From contig NZ_FPAT01000002.1 in assembly GCF_900116555.1 (NCBI RefSeq), forward strand, positions 248,001 to 312,000: a stretch of DNA of 64,000 nucleotides, given 5' to 3'. Below, piece by piece: positions 1 to 9,980 of this stretch. The translations under genes and the position numbers were made by a program. This DNA is from Actinopolyspora lacussalsi subsp. righensis. Its GTDB lineage: Bacteria; Actinomycetota; Actinomycetes; Mycobacteriales; Pseudonocardiaceae. The notes under the pieces were generated by a model that had not been told where the DNA came from, searched no databases, and saw only the letters and a list, made by a program, of their open reading frames with translations. Within the stretch, counting starts at the first letter, position 1; every line of letters begins with the position of its first letter.

Positions 1-359
1 CGGCGCGATTTCCCGCGCCGTCCTTCGCGCGGTCGGCCTCTCCCACCTGCCCCTCCCCGCGAACCGGGCTGTGATGCCGACAACTCGAGGTGTGACGTGT
101 GCGCTTCGGCGGGATGAACAACGGGTGTGATCGTGGTCCCACCTTCCCGTTTCAGCTGACACCGTTGCTGCGTGAGAGGCCTTTCGCGGTCTAGCGTGAC
201 TACTGACAGGACCCCAATGGGGTGGTGCTGCGGCGGTTCGGAGTGATCCCGGCCGGCGTGTGCGCTCGATCGGGAACGGGTGACCCCGGCGCCTCGGGCG
301 TCGGACGTACCGCTGGTCGGCGGCAGTACCCCCCAGACTGAGCGCGAGAGGTTCGGAGA
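1..359. other. Intergenic DNA upstream of citrate synthase
   Basis: No gene is supported here; short reading frames lack ribosome binding sites and recognisable content. The stretch presumably holds the promoter of the citrate synthase gene, but no convincing -35/-10 pair with normal spacing was found. A GGAG motif a few bases before the ATG of the next gene is the only clear signal. Confidence 0.5.
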
Positions 360-1664
<1,305 letters not shown>

Positions 1665-1698
1665 ATCCTTCTCGGAATCCTGTTGCGCTCAGGTGCAC

Positions 1699-1734
1699 CG
1701 AACGGGCCGCTCGGATGGTCGAGCGGCCCGTTCG
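1699..1734. terminator. Bidirectional hairpin terminator between gltA and the ABC permease
   Basis: A perfect 15-bp inverted repeat (arm CGAACGGGCCGCTCG) with a 6-nt loop lies between two convergent genes. Position and stem strength suit a terminator serving both strands. There is no long U-tract, which is common for actinobacterial terminators. Confidence 0.8.
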
Positions 1735-1771
1735 CTCGTTCGTGCCCGCGAACACGCCTCTCAGGAGCGCG

Positions 1772-3028
1772 TCAGGAAGCCCGCAGCGCGTCCTTGAGCC
1801 GAACCCTGGCTCCGGTGCGCAGCACCGCGTTCGAGTAGATCCGGCCGCCCAGCCACAGCACGGCCGCGCTCGCCACCAGCGAGAGCACCACCGAGAGCGC
1901 CCCCTGCCACAGCGGCACCCCACCGAGCGCGAGCCGCATCGGCATCAGCATGGGCGAGAAGCCCGGAATCATCGAAAGCACCGTCCCGGCGGTGCCGTCG
2001 GGATTGGTCGGCAGTACCGACACCCCGACGAAGAACGGCACGATCAGCAGCATGATCACCGGGGTTATCACGCTCTGCAGATCCTCCTGGCGCGAGACCA
2101 GCGAGGAAGCCGCCGCGAGCATCGTCGCGTAGAGCGTGAAGCCGAGCAGGAACCACAGCACCGCCCAGCCGAGCAGCCCCGCCACGGTGAAGGTGGGCAG
2201 GGTCAGTACGGCTGTGACGGTGGCAGCGGCGAACCCGAGCACCCCGATCACCGCGAACTGGATCAGCCCGGTGATCCCGATCCCGACGATCTTTCCGGCC
2301 ATCAGCTCGGTGCTGCGGATGGTCGCCAGCAACACCTCCACGACCCTGCTGGACTTCTCCTCCACGACGCCCTGCGAGATCATCTGGCCGGTCATGATCA
2401 GGAACATGTACAGTAGGAAGGTGGAGACCATCGCGATGATCAGTCGCTGGGCCTTCTCCGCGTCGGAGATCCCGGCCATCGGTCCGTCCGCCGCGTCCTG
2501 CGAGCCCCCCATGGAGATGATCGCCACTTCGCCCTGACCGGCCCGGTCGCGCACCGCCCGGGGATCCAGGCCCGCGTCCGACATCTCGGCGTCGAGCTGG
2601 TTGTTGTAGGTGATCGTGGTGAGTGCTCTTTCCAGGTGCGGGAAGACGTGTTCTTCCACGAACAGCTCCGGAGCGGTGGGGGTTCCCGCGACCACCCCGT
2701 CGAGTTCGCCCTCGCGCACCAGGTTCTTGCCCGTCTCGGTGTCGGTGACCTTCCGGACGCTGATGGCGGGCAGGTCCACCCCCGCCTTCCGTTCCAGCGG
2801 TTCGGCGAGCCCGTTCGCGGACTGGGTGATCCCCAGCCGAGTCGTGCTGTCCGAGGCACTCAGGTCGTCCTCGGGTGCGTTAGAAGCGCCAGCGAAGAGC
2901 GTCACCACCGGGAACGCCAGCACCAGCAGTGCCATGAACAGCGTTCCCAGTACGAACGCCCGGGTTCGCACCCTGGTCTGCAGTTCGCGCCGGGCGACCA
3001 GCCATACGGTGTGCAGTGTCCGTTTCAC
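1772..3028 (-). CDS. ABC-2 type transporter permease (NatB-like)
   Basis: Membrane subunit of an ABC exporter. The 418-residue protein has one N-terminal membrane segment (about residues 20-45), a large extracytoplasmic domain of roughly 150 residues, then five or six C-terminal membrane segments, the layout of the ABC-2/NatB family. The segment EEKSSRVVEVLLATI just after the second membrane helix is typical of these permeases. The chosen GTG overlaps the stop of the ATPase gene by 4 bp (GTGA), implying translational coupling. Nat-type systems export Na+ or amphiphilic compounds, but the substrate cannot be read from the sequence. Confidence 0.88.
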   Translation of the reverse strand: MKRTLHTVWLVARRELQTRVRTRAFVLGTLFMALLVLAFPVVTLFAGASNAPEDDLSASDSTTRLGITQSANGLAEPLERKAGVDLPAISVRKVTDTETGKNLVREGELDGVVAGTPTAPELFVEEHVFPHLERALTTITYNNQLDAEMSDAGLDPRAVRDRAGQGEVAIISMGGSQDAADGPMAGISDAEKAQRLIIAMVSTFLLYMFLIMTGQMISQGVVEEKSSRVVEVLLATIRSTELMAGKIVGIGITGLIQFAVIGVLGFAAATVTAVLTLPTFTVAGLLGWAVLWFLLGFTLYATMLAAASSLVSRQEDLQSVITPVIMLLIVPFFVGVSVLPTNPDGTAGTVLSMIPGFSPMLMPMRLALGGVPLWQGALSVVLSLVASAAVLWLGGRIYSNAVLRTGARVRLKDALRAS

Positions 3029-3936
3029 TCGTCGGGCTCCTCGGTTACGGCGTCGCGGAACAGTTCGGTCAGGCTGGGACGGGTTCTGCTGAACTCGTGC
3101 ACCGGGCCGGTTTCCAGTGCGGCACGCAGCACCCGCTGGTCGTCGGCCGTGTCGTCGAGCCGCAGTGTGGTGTGTCCGTTCTCGCTGCTCTCGACGCTCA
3201 CGCCGGGCAGCCCTTCCGCCCAGTCGCGCGGTGCTTCCGGCGCGTGCACGTTCAACCGCACCGGGCCGTTGGACCGCAGTTCCTCGACGGTGCCGTCGGC
3301 GATCATTCTGCCGCGGCGCACGATGCCCACCCGGTCGCACAGTCGCTGCACCAGTTCGAGCTGATGACTGGAGAACACCACCGGAACACCGCGGTCGCGC
3401 ATCTCAAGCAGCACGGTGCTCATCACTTCGACGGCCACGGGGTCCAGGCCGGAGAAGGGCTCGTCGAGGATCAGGACGGCCGGGTCGTGGATCAGCGCGG
3501 CGGCCAGCTGCACCCGCTGCTGGTTTCCCAGACTGAGTTTCTGCAGCTGGTCCTCGCGGCGTTCGGACAGCTCCAGCCGTTCGGTCCACCGGTTCGCGGC
3601 GCGGTCGGCCGCCGCGCGTTCCATGCCGTGCAGCTCGCCCAGGTACCGCAGCTGTTCCAGCACCTTCATCTTCGGGTAGAGCCCGCGTTCCTCCGGCATG
3701 TAGCCGATCCGGCTGCGTGTCATCCGGTCGACGGGCGCGTCGTCGTAGCGCACCTGCCCCGAGTCCGCCGCGAGCACACCCAGCGCGATCCGCATGGTGG
3801 TGGTTTTCCCGGCGCCGTTGCTGCCGACGAACCCCAGCATCTCCCCGCTTCGCACGGTGAGTGACATTTCGTCGAGGGCCACGACGTCCCCGTAGCGTTT
3901 GGAGATCCGGTCGATCTCCAGCGCGCCTTCGGGCAC
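3025..3936 (-). CDS. ABC transporter ATP-binding protein (NatA-like)
   Basis: Nucleotide-binding subunit that powers the permease encoded immediately downstream. The 303-residue protein shows the Walker A motif GSNGAGKTT at residues 38-46, the signature LSLGNQQR near 135, Walker B VLILDEP near 155 and the switch His in SSHQLELV. The roughly 80-residue C-terminal extension beyond the ATPase fold is usual for the NatA/DrrA group. The GTG start has a good ribosome binding site (GAAGGAG). It is the first gene of a two-gene operon. Confidence 0.93.
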   Translation of the reverse strand: MPEGALEIDRISKRYGDVVALDEMSLTVRSGEMLGFVGSNGAGKTTTMRIALGVLAADSGQVRYDDAPVDRMTRSRIGYMPEERGLYPKMKVLEQLRYLGELHGMERAAADRAANRWTERLELSERREDQLQKLSLGNQQRVQLAAALIHDPAVLILDEPFSGLDPVAVEVMSTVLLEMRDRGVPVVFSSHQLELVQRLCDRVGIVRRGRMIADGTVEELRSNGPVRLNVHAPEAPRDWAEGLPGVSVESSENGHTTLRLDDTADDQRVLRAALETGPVHEFSRTRPSLTELFRDAVTEEPDE

Positions 3937-4369
3937 GGAATTCTCCTTCGGTTGTCGTTGACGACGGTGTTCCGCCGTCAGCCACGCGTGTCGTGCTGTG
4001 CTCCGCGCACCGGTGTCATCCGAACGTGGCTACGCACCACACGCGAGTTCGGTTCGAATCTTCACCCTATCGGTGGAAGCGCGGCGGTTGGGAGCTTTCG
4101 CGTCGCTCCGTTACCGGTCGGGAAGGCCCGGACCGAGGGAGGGGCGGCTCCGTGGCACGTTCCGCTGTCCCGGGTGCCGCGATTCTCGGCCATGGAACCT
4201 GCGAGCGACCGGAGATGACTGTGCTGCGGATGGATGGTTGTGCGGAGTTGGCCGCAGGCGCTTGGCCCGGGTGGGTGTCGATTTCTCGCGAAATCGCCGC
4301 GCGGGTGAGGCGCACGGCCCGATCTCCGTCGATTTCTCGCGAAATCGCCGGACCGGGTGGCGGCCCGGA
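3937..4369. other. Intergenic region carrying a pair of dispersed palindromes
   Basis: No coding region is supported in this stretch between two minus-strand genes. It contains the promoter side of the ABC exporter operon and, close to the end of the GlpD-like gene, two copies of the dispersed palindrome listed separately. A T-loop-like string GGTTCGAATC occurs near 4050, but no tRNA fold can be built around it. Confidence 0.5.
4277..4350 (+). repeat. Two copies of dispersed palindrome (arms GATTTC/GAAATC)
   Basis: Two identical 23-bp copies, at 4277-4299 and 4328-4350, begin GTCGATTTC and end GAAATCGCCG, with TCGC between the arms. They are in the same orientation and lie just past the 3' end of the GlpD-like gene. 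The same element recurs at five other loci in the window. A terminator-like or REP-like role is inferred from position and symmetry only. Confidence 0.75.
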
Positions 4370-6001
4370 TCAGTGGTACACGCCGCGCAGCGCCCTGGTC
4401 ACCAGGTCGGCCACCCGGGGCAACGCCCTCGCCCGGATCTCGGGGGGCAGACCGGGCGGCATTCTGCGGTCGAGCACGTCGGCCGCGTTCATCGCTCCCT
4501 CGTGCCGTACCGCCCACACCACCTCGGCGGCGCTGGTCGAGAGCTCGGGGACGACCGGTTCGCCCAGCGCCGGGTCGAGCTCGGTGATCGCCGACACGCG
4601 TTCGGCCTCGGTGCCGTAGCGGTCGATCAGCCGTCGCTCCGCACCCAGTTCGGCGAGTTTCCCCCGATCCGCTGCCCCTACCAGCGGCGTCTTCGCCGTG
4701 CGGCTGTTCCCGGCGCGGAGCCCGCAATCGCGCACGGCCCTGTCGACGGCCTCGACCGCGGCCGTGCGGTACGGCGCGAGAGCACCTCGCAGCACGCTGA
4801 TGACCCCGGCGGGTGAGGTGTGCACGTGGTGCTCCCGGCTTCGGGAGTCCGACAGCGCCTCCAACGTGGCGCCCCCTGTCCCGCGCGAGGCATCCCGTCG
4901 GCTACGGGCTCGCCGGGGAACCACGTGCGACACCACCTGGCTGTCCAGCGGATCCGCGGTGCGCGCCGCCGGACCGAGCAGTTCGGCGGCTGCGGCGAGC
5001 AGCCCGCTCGCCTCGGAGTCGCTCGGCTTCGGTCGTTCAGCGGTTTCCGGGGGAGTGCCGTCGGGTTCGACGCTGCCTGCCGTGACCAGCAGTCGGTCCC
5101 CCGGTTGTGGGACGCACCGCACGGCTTGCCCGGAGTCATCGGCCGTCGGTGCGGTCAGCCCGGTCGCGGTGAGCCCCACGGCCGCGGCATCGAGCACGAT
5201 CCCCGGCGTCCGGAAGGTGCTCAGCGATGGGTGGTCGACCAGCTCGGCCGAGCGCGGACCGGTCGCGTTGATCACCGCACGGGCCTTCAACCGGATCTCG
5301 GAGTCCCCGAGCCGGTCCACCACATCCGCCCCGTCGCGGTGCAGTCGGGTGGCACGGACCCTGGTGAGCACACGTGCGCCGAGTCCGGCGGCAGTGCGCG
5401 CCAGTGCCACCGCCAACCTCGCCCCGTCCGGCAGTTGGGCCCCGAACTCCAGCAGCCCGCCCCGCAGCCCCGGCACGGACAACCCGGGAGCCAGCGCGCG
5501 TGCTTCGGCGGCTGGGATCCGGCGTGGTGCCGGGAGCGTTGTCGCCGGAGTGCCCGCCGCGACGCGCATCGCGTTCGCACTGTTCGACCGGGCCAGCAGC
5601 CCCAGCTCCGCGCCGCGCGGCACTCCGCTGTCCAGCGGCACGAGCAGCGGCAACGTGCGCACCAGGTACGGAGCGGTGGTGCGCAGCAGCACCTCGCGCT
5701 CCACGGCGTCGCGGCGTGCCCGGACGAGTTCCGCCGGACGGCCGTCGCGGGGACGACCGTCCGGCAGGAAGTCCGACCACCGTGGACAGTGGCTCGCCAG
5801 GTCCTCGGCCTCGACCAGCGTGACCGACAGCCCTCGGCGAGCCGCGTCCAGGGCGACGGCGGCGCCGGTGACCCCGCCGCCCACGACCAGCACGTCCGGA
5901 CGCGCCCCGGCTGCCAGTTCCGCGAGTTCCGCGTCGCGCCTGGCCGCGTGCAACGACGTGGCGCGCGGGGAAGTGCCGCTCGGTGATTCGGTCATGATCA
6001 C
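4370..6001 (-). CDS. Divergent FAD-dependent glycerol-3-phosphate dehydrogenase-like oxidoreductase
   Basis: The 543-residue protein resembles the GlpD family, membrane-associated flavoenzymes that oxidise glycerol 3-phosphate. An N-terminal Rossmann FAD motif is clear (VLVVGGGVTGAAVALDAA, about residues 36-53), followed by an FAD/substrate domain with the INATGPRSAEL segment and a helical C-terminal domain of DUF (GlpD C-terminal) type. The usual Ser/Arg-rich 'ASGTSSRSSKL' stretch after the FAD motif is replaced by a His/Trp-containing one, and no glpK or glpF lies nearby, so the substrate may differ. The GTG start sits 5 nt after GGGA; an ATG two codons in is an alternative. Confidence 0.75.
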   Translation of the reverse strand: MIMTESPSGTSPRATSLHAARRDAELAELAAGARPDVLVVGGGVTGAAVALDAARRGLSVTLVEAEDLASHCPRWSDFLPDGRPRDGRPAELVRARRDAVEREVLLRTTAPYLVRTLPLLVPLDSGVPRGAELGLLARSNSANAMRVAAGTPATTLPAPRRIPAAEARALAPGLSVPGLRGGLLEFGAQLPDGARLAVALARTAAGLGARVLTRVRATRLHRDGADVVDRLGDSEIRLKARAVINATGPRSAELVDHPSLSTFRTPGIVLDAAAVGLTATGLTAPTADDSGQAVRCVPQPGDRLLVTAGSVEPDGTPPETAERPKPSDSEASGLLAAAAELLGPAARTADPLDSQVVSHVVPRRARSRRDASRGTGGATLEALSDSRSREHHVHTSPAGVISVLRGALAPYRTAAVEAVDRAVRDCGLRAGNSRTAKTPLVGAADRGKLAELGAERRLIDRYGTEAERVSAITELDPALGEPVVPELSTSAAEVVWAVRHEGAMNAADVLDRRMPPGLPPEIRARALPRVADLVTRALRGVYH

Positions 6002-6108
6002 GTCAGTCCCGTTCCGGCGGTGTGGCGCTGTTCGGGAGTCGGACCAACGCGGCGGGGCGTCGACTCACGTGCGGGCCACCCGACCAGTTACGCGGATTCC
6101 GCTGTGAA

Positions 6109-7128
6109 TCATCGGACGTTGACGATCATCTTGCCCGTGTTGTCCCCGCGAAGCACTCCGAGGAACGCCTCGGGAGCGTTGCGCAGCCCGTCCACCGTGG
6201 TCTCTTCGTAGTGCAGCTTGCCCTCCCGAACCAGCGGGGCGACGTGCTCGAAGAAGTCCCGTTTGCGGTGACCGTTGTCGTTGACGATGAAGCCCCGCAT
6301 GCTCAGCCGCTTGGTCACGAACTGGAACATGTTGCGTGGGCCGGGCTGCGCCTCGGTGACGTTGTACTGCGAGATCGCACCACAGGCGGCGATACGACCG
6401 AAGTCGTTCATCGCGCCGATGGCGGCCTCCAGGTGGTCACCACCGACGTTGTCGAAGTAGACGTCGATGCCGTCCGGAGCGGCCTCGCGCAGCTGCTCTG
6501 CCACCGGGCCGTCCTTGTAGTTGAACGCCGCGTCGAAGCCCAGGTCCTCGGTGAGGTGGCGGACCTTCTCGGCCGAACCGGCACTGCCGATCACGCGCTT
6601 GGCACCGTTCAGCTTCGCGAGCTGCCCCACCAGCGAGCCCACGGCGCCCGCCGCGCCGGAGACGAACACGGTGTCGCCCTCCTGGAACTCGGCCTTGTCC
6701 ATCAGGCCCACGTAGGCCGTCAGGCCGGGCATGCCGAGCACGCTCAGGTAGGCGTTCGGCGGGGCCTCGTCGGAGACCGTGGTCGCCTGCGACTCGTCCA
6801 CCAGGGCGTATTCCCGCCAGCCGAGGCTGTGCAGCACGAGTTGGCCCGCCTCGAACTTCTCCGAGGCGCTGACCACGACCTCGCCGACGGCGCCGCCGTC
6901 CAGCGGCTTGCCGACCTCGAAGGGGGCGACGTAGGACTTGGCCGCGCTCATTCGGCCCCGCATGTAGGGGTCGACGCTCATCACCTTGTTGCGCACCAGA
7001 AGCTGTCCCGACTCCGGCTGGGGGACGGGTGCTTCCGCGACCTCGAAGTTGTCGTGGGTGGGCCACCCCTGCGGACGGGATGCCAGCCGGATTTCCACGC
7101 CCGTGGTCGGGACGGATGAGTCGCTCAC
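6109..7128 (-). CDS. NADP-dependent MDR-family oxidoreductase (CurA/PTGR-like)
   Basis: A zinc-free medium-chain reductase that would reduce activated double bonds (enones, alkenals) with NADPH. Family marks include SVDPYMRGRMS near the N-terminus, the nucleotide-binding loop SGAAGAVGSLVGQLAK around residue 150, and YFDNVGGDHLEAA. Length (339 aa) matches the family. An ATG lies four codons upstream, but the GGAGG inside those codons is placed 6 nt before the GTG chosen here, so GTG is the likelier start. An inverted repeat just upstream may be an operator. The gene stands alone between unrelated neighbours. Confidence 0.9.
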   Translation of the reverse strand: MSDSSVPTTGVEIRLASRPQGWPTHDNFEVAEAPVPQPESGQLLVRNKVMSVDPYMRGRMSAAKSYVAPFEVGKPLDGGAVGEVVVSASEKFEAGQLVLHSLGWREYALVDESQATTVSDEAPPNAYLSVLGMPGLTAYVGLMDKAEFQEGDTVFVSGAAGAVGSLVGQLAKLNGAKRVIGSAGSAEKVRHLTEDLGFDAAFNYKDGPVAEQLREAAPDGIDVYFDNVGGDHLEAAIGAMNDFGRIAACGAISQYNVTEAQPGPRNMFQFVTKRLSMRGFIVNDNGHRKRDFFEHVAPLVREGKLHYEETTVDGLRNAPEAFLGVLRGDNTGKMIVNVR

Positions 7129-7154
7129 GAGAACCTCCATATGCGGAACTAACT

Positions 7155-7177
7155 AGTACCGTAATTTTACCCGTACT
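7155..7177. promoter_or_regulatory. Inverted repeat upstream of the MDR oxidoreductase (operator candidate)
   Basis: Outer arms AGTAC and GTACT flank an AT-rich centre in otherwise GC-rich DNA, about 30 bp before the start of the minus-strand oxidoreductase gene. A TAAAAT string on the minus strand within it could be a -10 element. A repressor-binding role is an inference from symmetry and position. Confidence 0.35.
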
Positions 7178-7309
7178 GCCGGGGTGTCGCCATGTGGCGA
7201 GCCCGCGTGGTGCGATCGTACCGACCGGTCGGTCGGGGTGGTATGACCGAATCAGTGTTCCGGACCGATATGTGGTGAAACTACGAACAACGGCGCCTGG
7301 ATGGGGTGG

Positions 7310-7747
7310 TCAGGTCGGCAGCGACTGGGTCACTGTCACACCGTCGTGGTTGCGGATCGCTGGGGTCGCGGCGAAGGCATCCGAGACGCGTACCGCGTAG
7401 ACCTCGCTCATCCGTCCCAGTGCTTCGGAGAGCTCGAACCATCCGGCGTCTACGCTCTCGTCGGTGGCGCGTGGTTTCCCCGACAGTGGGCGGCAGCGGA
7501 ACACGAGAGCGATGATTCCGCGGGACAGATTCTTGTAGCTGCCGCTGAGGCTTTCTACCGCGACCGACACGCCGGTTTCTTCCAGGATTTCTCGTTTTAC
7601 TCCGTCCTCGAAGGTTTCGTCGAGTTCGAGAACGCCACCCGGTGCTTCCCACCGGCCGTTGTCGCGTCGTTGGATCAACAGAACTCGCTCGTTCTCGTCG
7701 ACCACGACACCGGCCACGCTGACGGAGTGTTTCGGGTCATCCGACAC
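7310..7747 (-). CDS. Nudix hydrolase
   Basis: A 145-residue Nudix protein; such enzymes cleave nucleoside diphosphates linked to another moiety. The full Nudix box is present from about residue 38 (GGVLELDETFEDGVKREILEETGV), with the metal-binding REILEE core intact. The sequence before it (VSVAGVVVDENERVLLIQRRDNGRWEAPGG) is the standard first strand and loop. The substrate cannot be inferred. The gene precedes an accessory region and is not clearly in an operon. Confidence 0.9.
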   Translation of the reverse strand: MSDDPKHSVSVAGVVVDENERVLLIQRRDNGRWEAPGGVLELDETFEDGVKREILEETGVSVAVESLSGSYKNLSRGIIALVFRCRPLSGKPRATDESVDAGWFELSEALGRMSEVYAVRVSDAFAATPAIRNHDGVTVTQSLPT

Positions 7748-7863
7748 GGCGGCCTCCCGAGAAAGTCGTTACCGATCCGATCGTGTACTCGGCAGCTGCT
7801 GGTTCGGAGGCGGTATCCGCGGTCGGCCGTGCGGCAAGACCTCTTCCGGAAGAGGAGCCGTGG

Positions 7864-7892
7864 TCCCGGGGAACGCGAGCGCGTTCCCGGGC
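7864..7892. terminator. Hairpin downstream of the duplicated gene fragment
   Basis: The arms CCCGGGGAACGCG and CGCGTTCCCGGG pair with one bulge around a tiny loop. It follows the 3' end of the minus-strand fragment 7911-8111; the intact paralogue at 9981 also has a hairpin in the matching position, so the terminator may have been duplicated with the gene end. Confidence 0.55.
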
Positions 7893-7910
7893 TCGCGAGG
7901 TGGATCAGTC

Positions 7911-8111
7911 CTACCGCTCCCGGCGACTGAGCCAGCCGGTTGGGATCCAGTTCGGCGCGGACCAGCGCCCCTGCTCCAGCTCCCCGTAGAGGTCCAGGTA
8001 TGCCCGCTGCACGGACCTGATCGCGTCCTCGGGATCGATAGGCCCAGCTATGGTATCCGCCAACGATCCTGCGGTGAGTCTCATTGGGGATGGAGGTATG
8101 GCCCTGGGCAA
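7911..8111 (-). pseudogene. Truncated duplicate of the 3' end of the coiled-coil protein gene at 9981
   Basis: The last 40 codons encode DAIRSVQRAYLDLY.ELEQG and WSAPNWIPTGW.SRRER, almost identical to the C-terminus of the 145-residue protein encoded at 9981-10418. DNA identity is high for about 130 bp (roughly 7910-8045) and then stops, and the upstream codons are unrelated. No ribosome binding site supports an independent start. The simplest reading is a partial duplication; expression as a 66-residue protein cannot be excluded. Confidence 0.65.
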
Positions 8112-8174
8112 CGTGGTTACCGGTGACCGGCGACTCTAGGTGTCGTCAGCGGAGGTAGTGTTCTCCGCTCTGGA

Positions 8175-8390
8175 TCAGCTGTCCAAGCGCCCGGTTCTCA
8201 CGGTGTCGATGAAAGCCCGCCAGCTTCCGGTATCCAGTGCGAGTGGGCCACGCTCCCTGTCCTTGGTGTCTCGTACCAGTCGGAAGCCCTCGGGTGAGGA
8301 CGCGATCTCCACGCAGTTCCCGGTTCCGGTGCTGTAGCTGCTTTTTCGCCATTGCCGACTCGGTAACCCGGTCCGTGGGGCGTTGCTCAA
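8175..8390 (-). CDS. DUF397 domain protein
   Basis: A 71-residue protein with the DUF397 pattern: WRKSSYSTGTGNCVEIA, then a strand with an RDTKD motif, and GPLALDTGSWRAFID. Such proteins are encoded next to Scr1-type XRE regulators throughout actinomycetes and are thought to be their partners, possibly in toxin-antitoxin-like or developmental control. The TTG start overlaps the stop of the XRE gene by 4 bp (TTGA), so the two are translationally coupled. It is the second gene of a two-gene operon. Confidence 0.9.
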   Translation of the reverse strand: MSNAPRTGLPSRQWRKSSYSTGTGNCVEIASSPEGFRLVRDTKDRERGPLALDTGSWRAFIDTVRTGRLDS

Positions 8391-9229
8391 GACAGCTCCT
8401 CGAATGCGCTGTGGACGAGATCCAGTGATTCGCGGGGTGAGAGAGCCTGACTCTGTACAGAGGCCAGGGCGTGCAGATAGCTACGTATCACGCCGTCGCG
8501 CTCGTGTACGGTCCAGGAAGTCACGCCATCAGCATAAACGGCCTCGGGAGTGGTCGTCTCGTCGGGCCACTGAATGATCGCGAAGGATTCACCGAGCGCG
8601 GCGTGGGCGTCCGCGGCGAACGGAACGATCTGGATGGTGACGTCGTGGGTTTCGACCATCCTTTCGATGTGGCGGAGCTGTTCCCGCATGACTTCGCGTC
8701 CGCCGATACGTTGGCGAATCGCGGCTTCGCCGAGGACAGCCGTCAGGCGCACCCCATCGGAAAGACGCTGTTGACGTCGCATCCTTAGCTCCAGGTAGCG
8801 ATCGATGTCGGCTACCCGGATGTGTGGGGACACCGCTGTGATCACTCGTTCGGCGTATTCGCGGGTCTGCAGCAGACCTGGCACGAGGTCGCCTTCGTAG
8901 GTCCTTATCCAGGATGCGTCGGCTTCCAGCTCGATGAGTAGCTGTACGGCTTCGGAGAGGATGTCGCCGTAGTCCTGCCACCAACCGGGCTCTTCCGCTT
9001 TCCTGCGAAGAGTGTCCAGCTGGGTCACGACCTCTTCTGGGATGCGCAATGCTTCAGCGGTCGCCGCGAGCACGGGTGGCGACAGTTTCGCCTTGCCCGC
9101 CTCGATTTTCGACCACGTGGCCTGGTGGATACCGACACGATCAGCCAGCTCGGTACCAGACAGGCCGCTCGCCGTCCGGTAGCTCTTCAGTCTGTTGCCG
9201 AGTCGGCGACTGCGAACTGTTGGTCGCAC
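8387..9229 (-). CDS. XRE-family regulator with DUF5753 domain (Scr1-like)
   Basis: A 280-residue DNA-binding protein. An XRE helix-turn-helix occupies about residues 12-66 (LKSYRTASGLSGTELADRVG, then HQATWSKIEAGKAKLS), and a DUF5753 domain covers about 95-275, with LVPGLLQTREYAERVI and the VTIQIVPF segment typical of the family. The GTG start has a strong ribosome binding site (GGAAGGAG). It forms an operon with the DUF397 gene; these pairs are widespread in Streptomyces and relatives and often sit in accessory DNA, as here. The target genes are unknown. Confidence 0.92.
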   Translation of the reverse strand: MRPTVRSRRLGNRLKSYRTASGLSGTELADRVGIHQATWSKIEAGKAKLSPPVLAATAEALRIPEEVVTQLDTLRRKAEEPGWWQDYGDILSEAVQLLIELEADASWIRTYEGDLVPGLLQTREYAERVITAVSPHIRVADIDRYLELRMRRQQRLSDGVRLTAVLGEAAIRQRIGGREVMREQLRHIERMVETHDVTIQIVPFAADAHAALGESFAIIQWPDETTTPEAVYADGVTSWTVHERDGVIRSYLHALASVQSQALSPRESLDLVHSAFEELS

Positions 9230-9464
9230 GTTGACTCCTTCCGGTGTGGAGATGAGCAGCTCGTATCTTTACCCAACTGATGGATTTCATGCTATGCATA
9301 ATGCACGGCATTATTTTCAACATGGATACGCTACCTAAGGGTGAACGTTAGATCACGAAGCGCATCCATCCGAAGTTGCCTTGTCAACCGACTCCAGTGA
9401 GGCGAGTGCCTCTGATCGGCAGTCGGAACTCCGTCAATCCCGAAGCGCGATACCGAAAGGTCGG

Positions 9465-9902
9465 ATGGCCATGAACCACCAGTCGATCGAAGCGAGCGGA
9501 ATCCGGAACCACGCGCAGCAGCGGGCCACCGAAGACGGGAGGTCGCAACGGCAGGAGCAGGCCGACTGGCTGGACTCGCTGGTTCCCGATCCGTCGGAGG
9601 TGCCGTCGCTCTGCGACGAGCCACGATTCGCCGAGCTGCTGCGAGGCATCGTCGCGGACCACGCTCCCCACGTGTTCGCGATCGTCCAGGAATACGGCGA
9701 GCGGGTCGACGGCCGGGTGGCGGCTTGGGGAATGGCCTTCGACGAGAGGGCCGAGATAGTGACGGTCGAAGGGGACGTGTGGATGAGCCTGCGAAGTCCG
9801 GAAGCGGCGTTGCCCAACTTCCGTTTCGGTACCCGCATCCGATCGAGACTGGTGTGGTTCGACCGCGACGCGATCACCTCGGCAGCAGCGGAGTGCACCT
9901 GA
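9465..9902 (+). CDS. Hypothetical protein
   Basis: I do not recognise a family for this 145-residue protein. It has a polar Gln-rich N-terminus (about residues 1-35), then an alpha/beta-looking region with AIVQEYGERVDGRVAAWGMAFDERAEIV and a strand-rich C-terminus with two Arg/Trp segments. It is transcribed divergently from the XRE/DUF397 pair, which suggests it is a possible target of that regulator. The ATG used here has an AAAGG motif 4 nt upstream; an in-frame TTG 28 codons earlier has none. It ends convergently with the coiled-coil gene, separated by a hairpin. Confidence 0.6.
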   Translation: MAMNHQSIEASGIRNHAQQRATEDGRSQRQEQADWLDSLVPDPSEVPSLCDEPRFAELLRGIVADHAPHVFAIVQEYGERVDGRVAAWGMAFDERAEIVTVEGDVWMSLRSPEAALPNFRFGTRIRSRLVWFDRDAITSAAAECT

Positions 9903-9934
9903 ACAGAAGTCACGGGCGTCAGCCGGTCGAGGCA

Positions 9935-9965
9935 GGGGAGCGTGATCGTGTGCTGCGCGCTCCCC
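9935..9965. terminator. Hairpin between convergent genes
   Basis: The arms GGGGAGCG and CGCTCCCC form an 8-bp stem with a 15-nt loop between the 3' ends of the hypothetical gene and the coiled-coil gene. The position suits a bidirectional terminator. Confidence 0.5.
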
Positions 9966-9980
9966 GAAACCGGATCGGGC

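Noticed and set aside
4046-4062. T-loop-like GGTTCGAATC suggesting a tRNA
   Set aside because: No acceptor, D or anticodon stem can be paired at the required distances on either strand.
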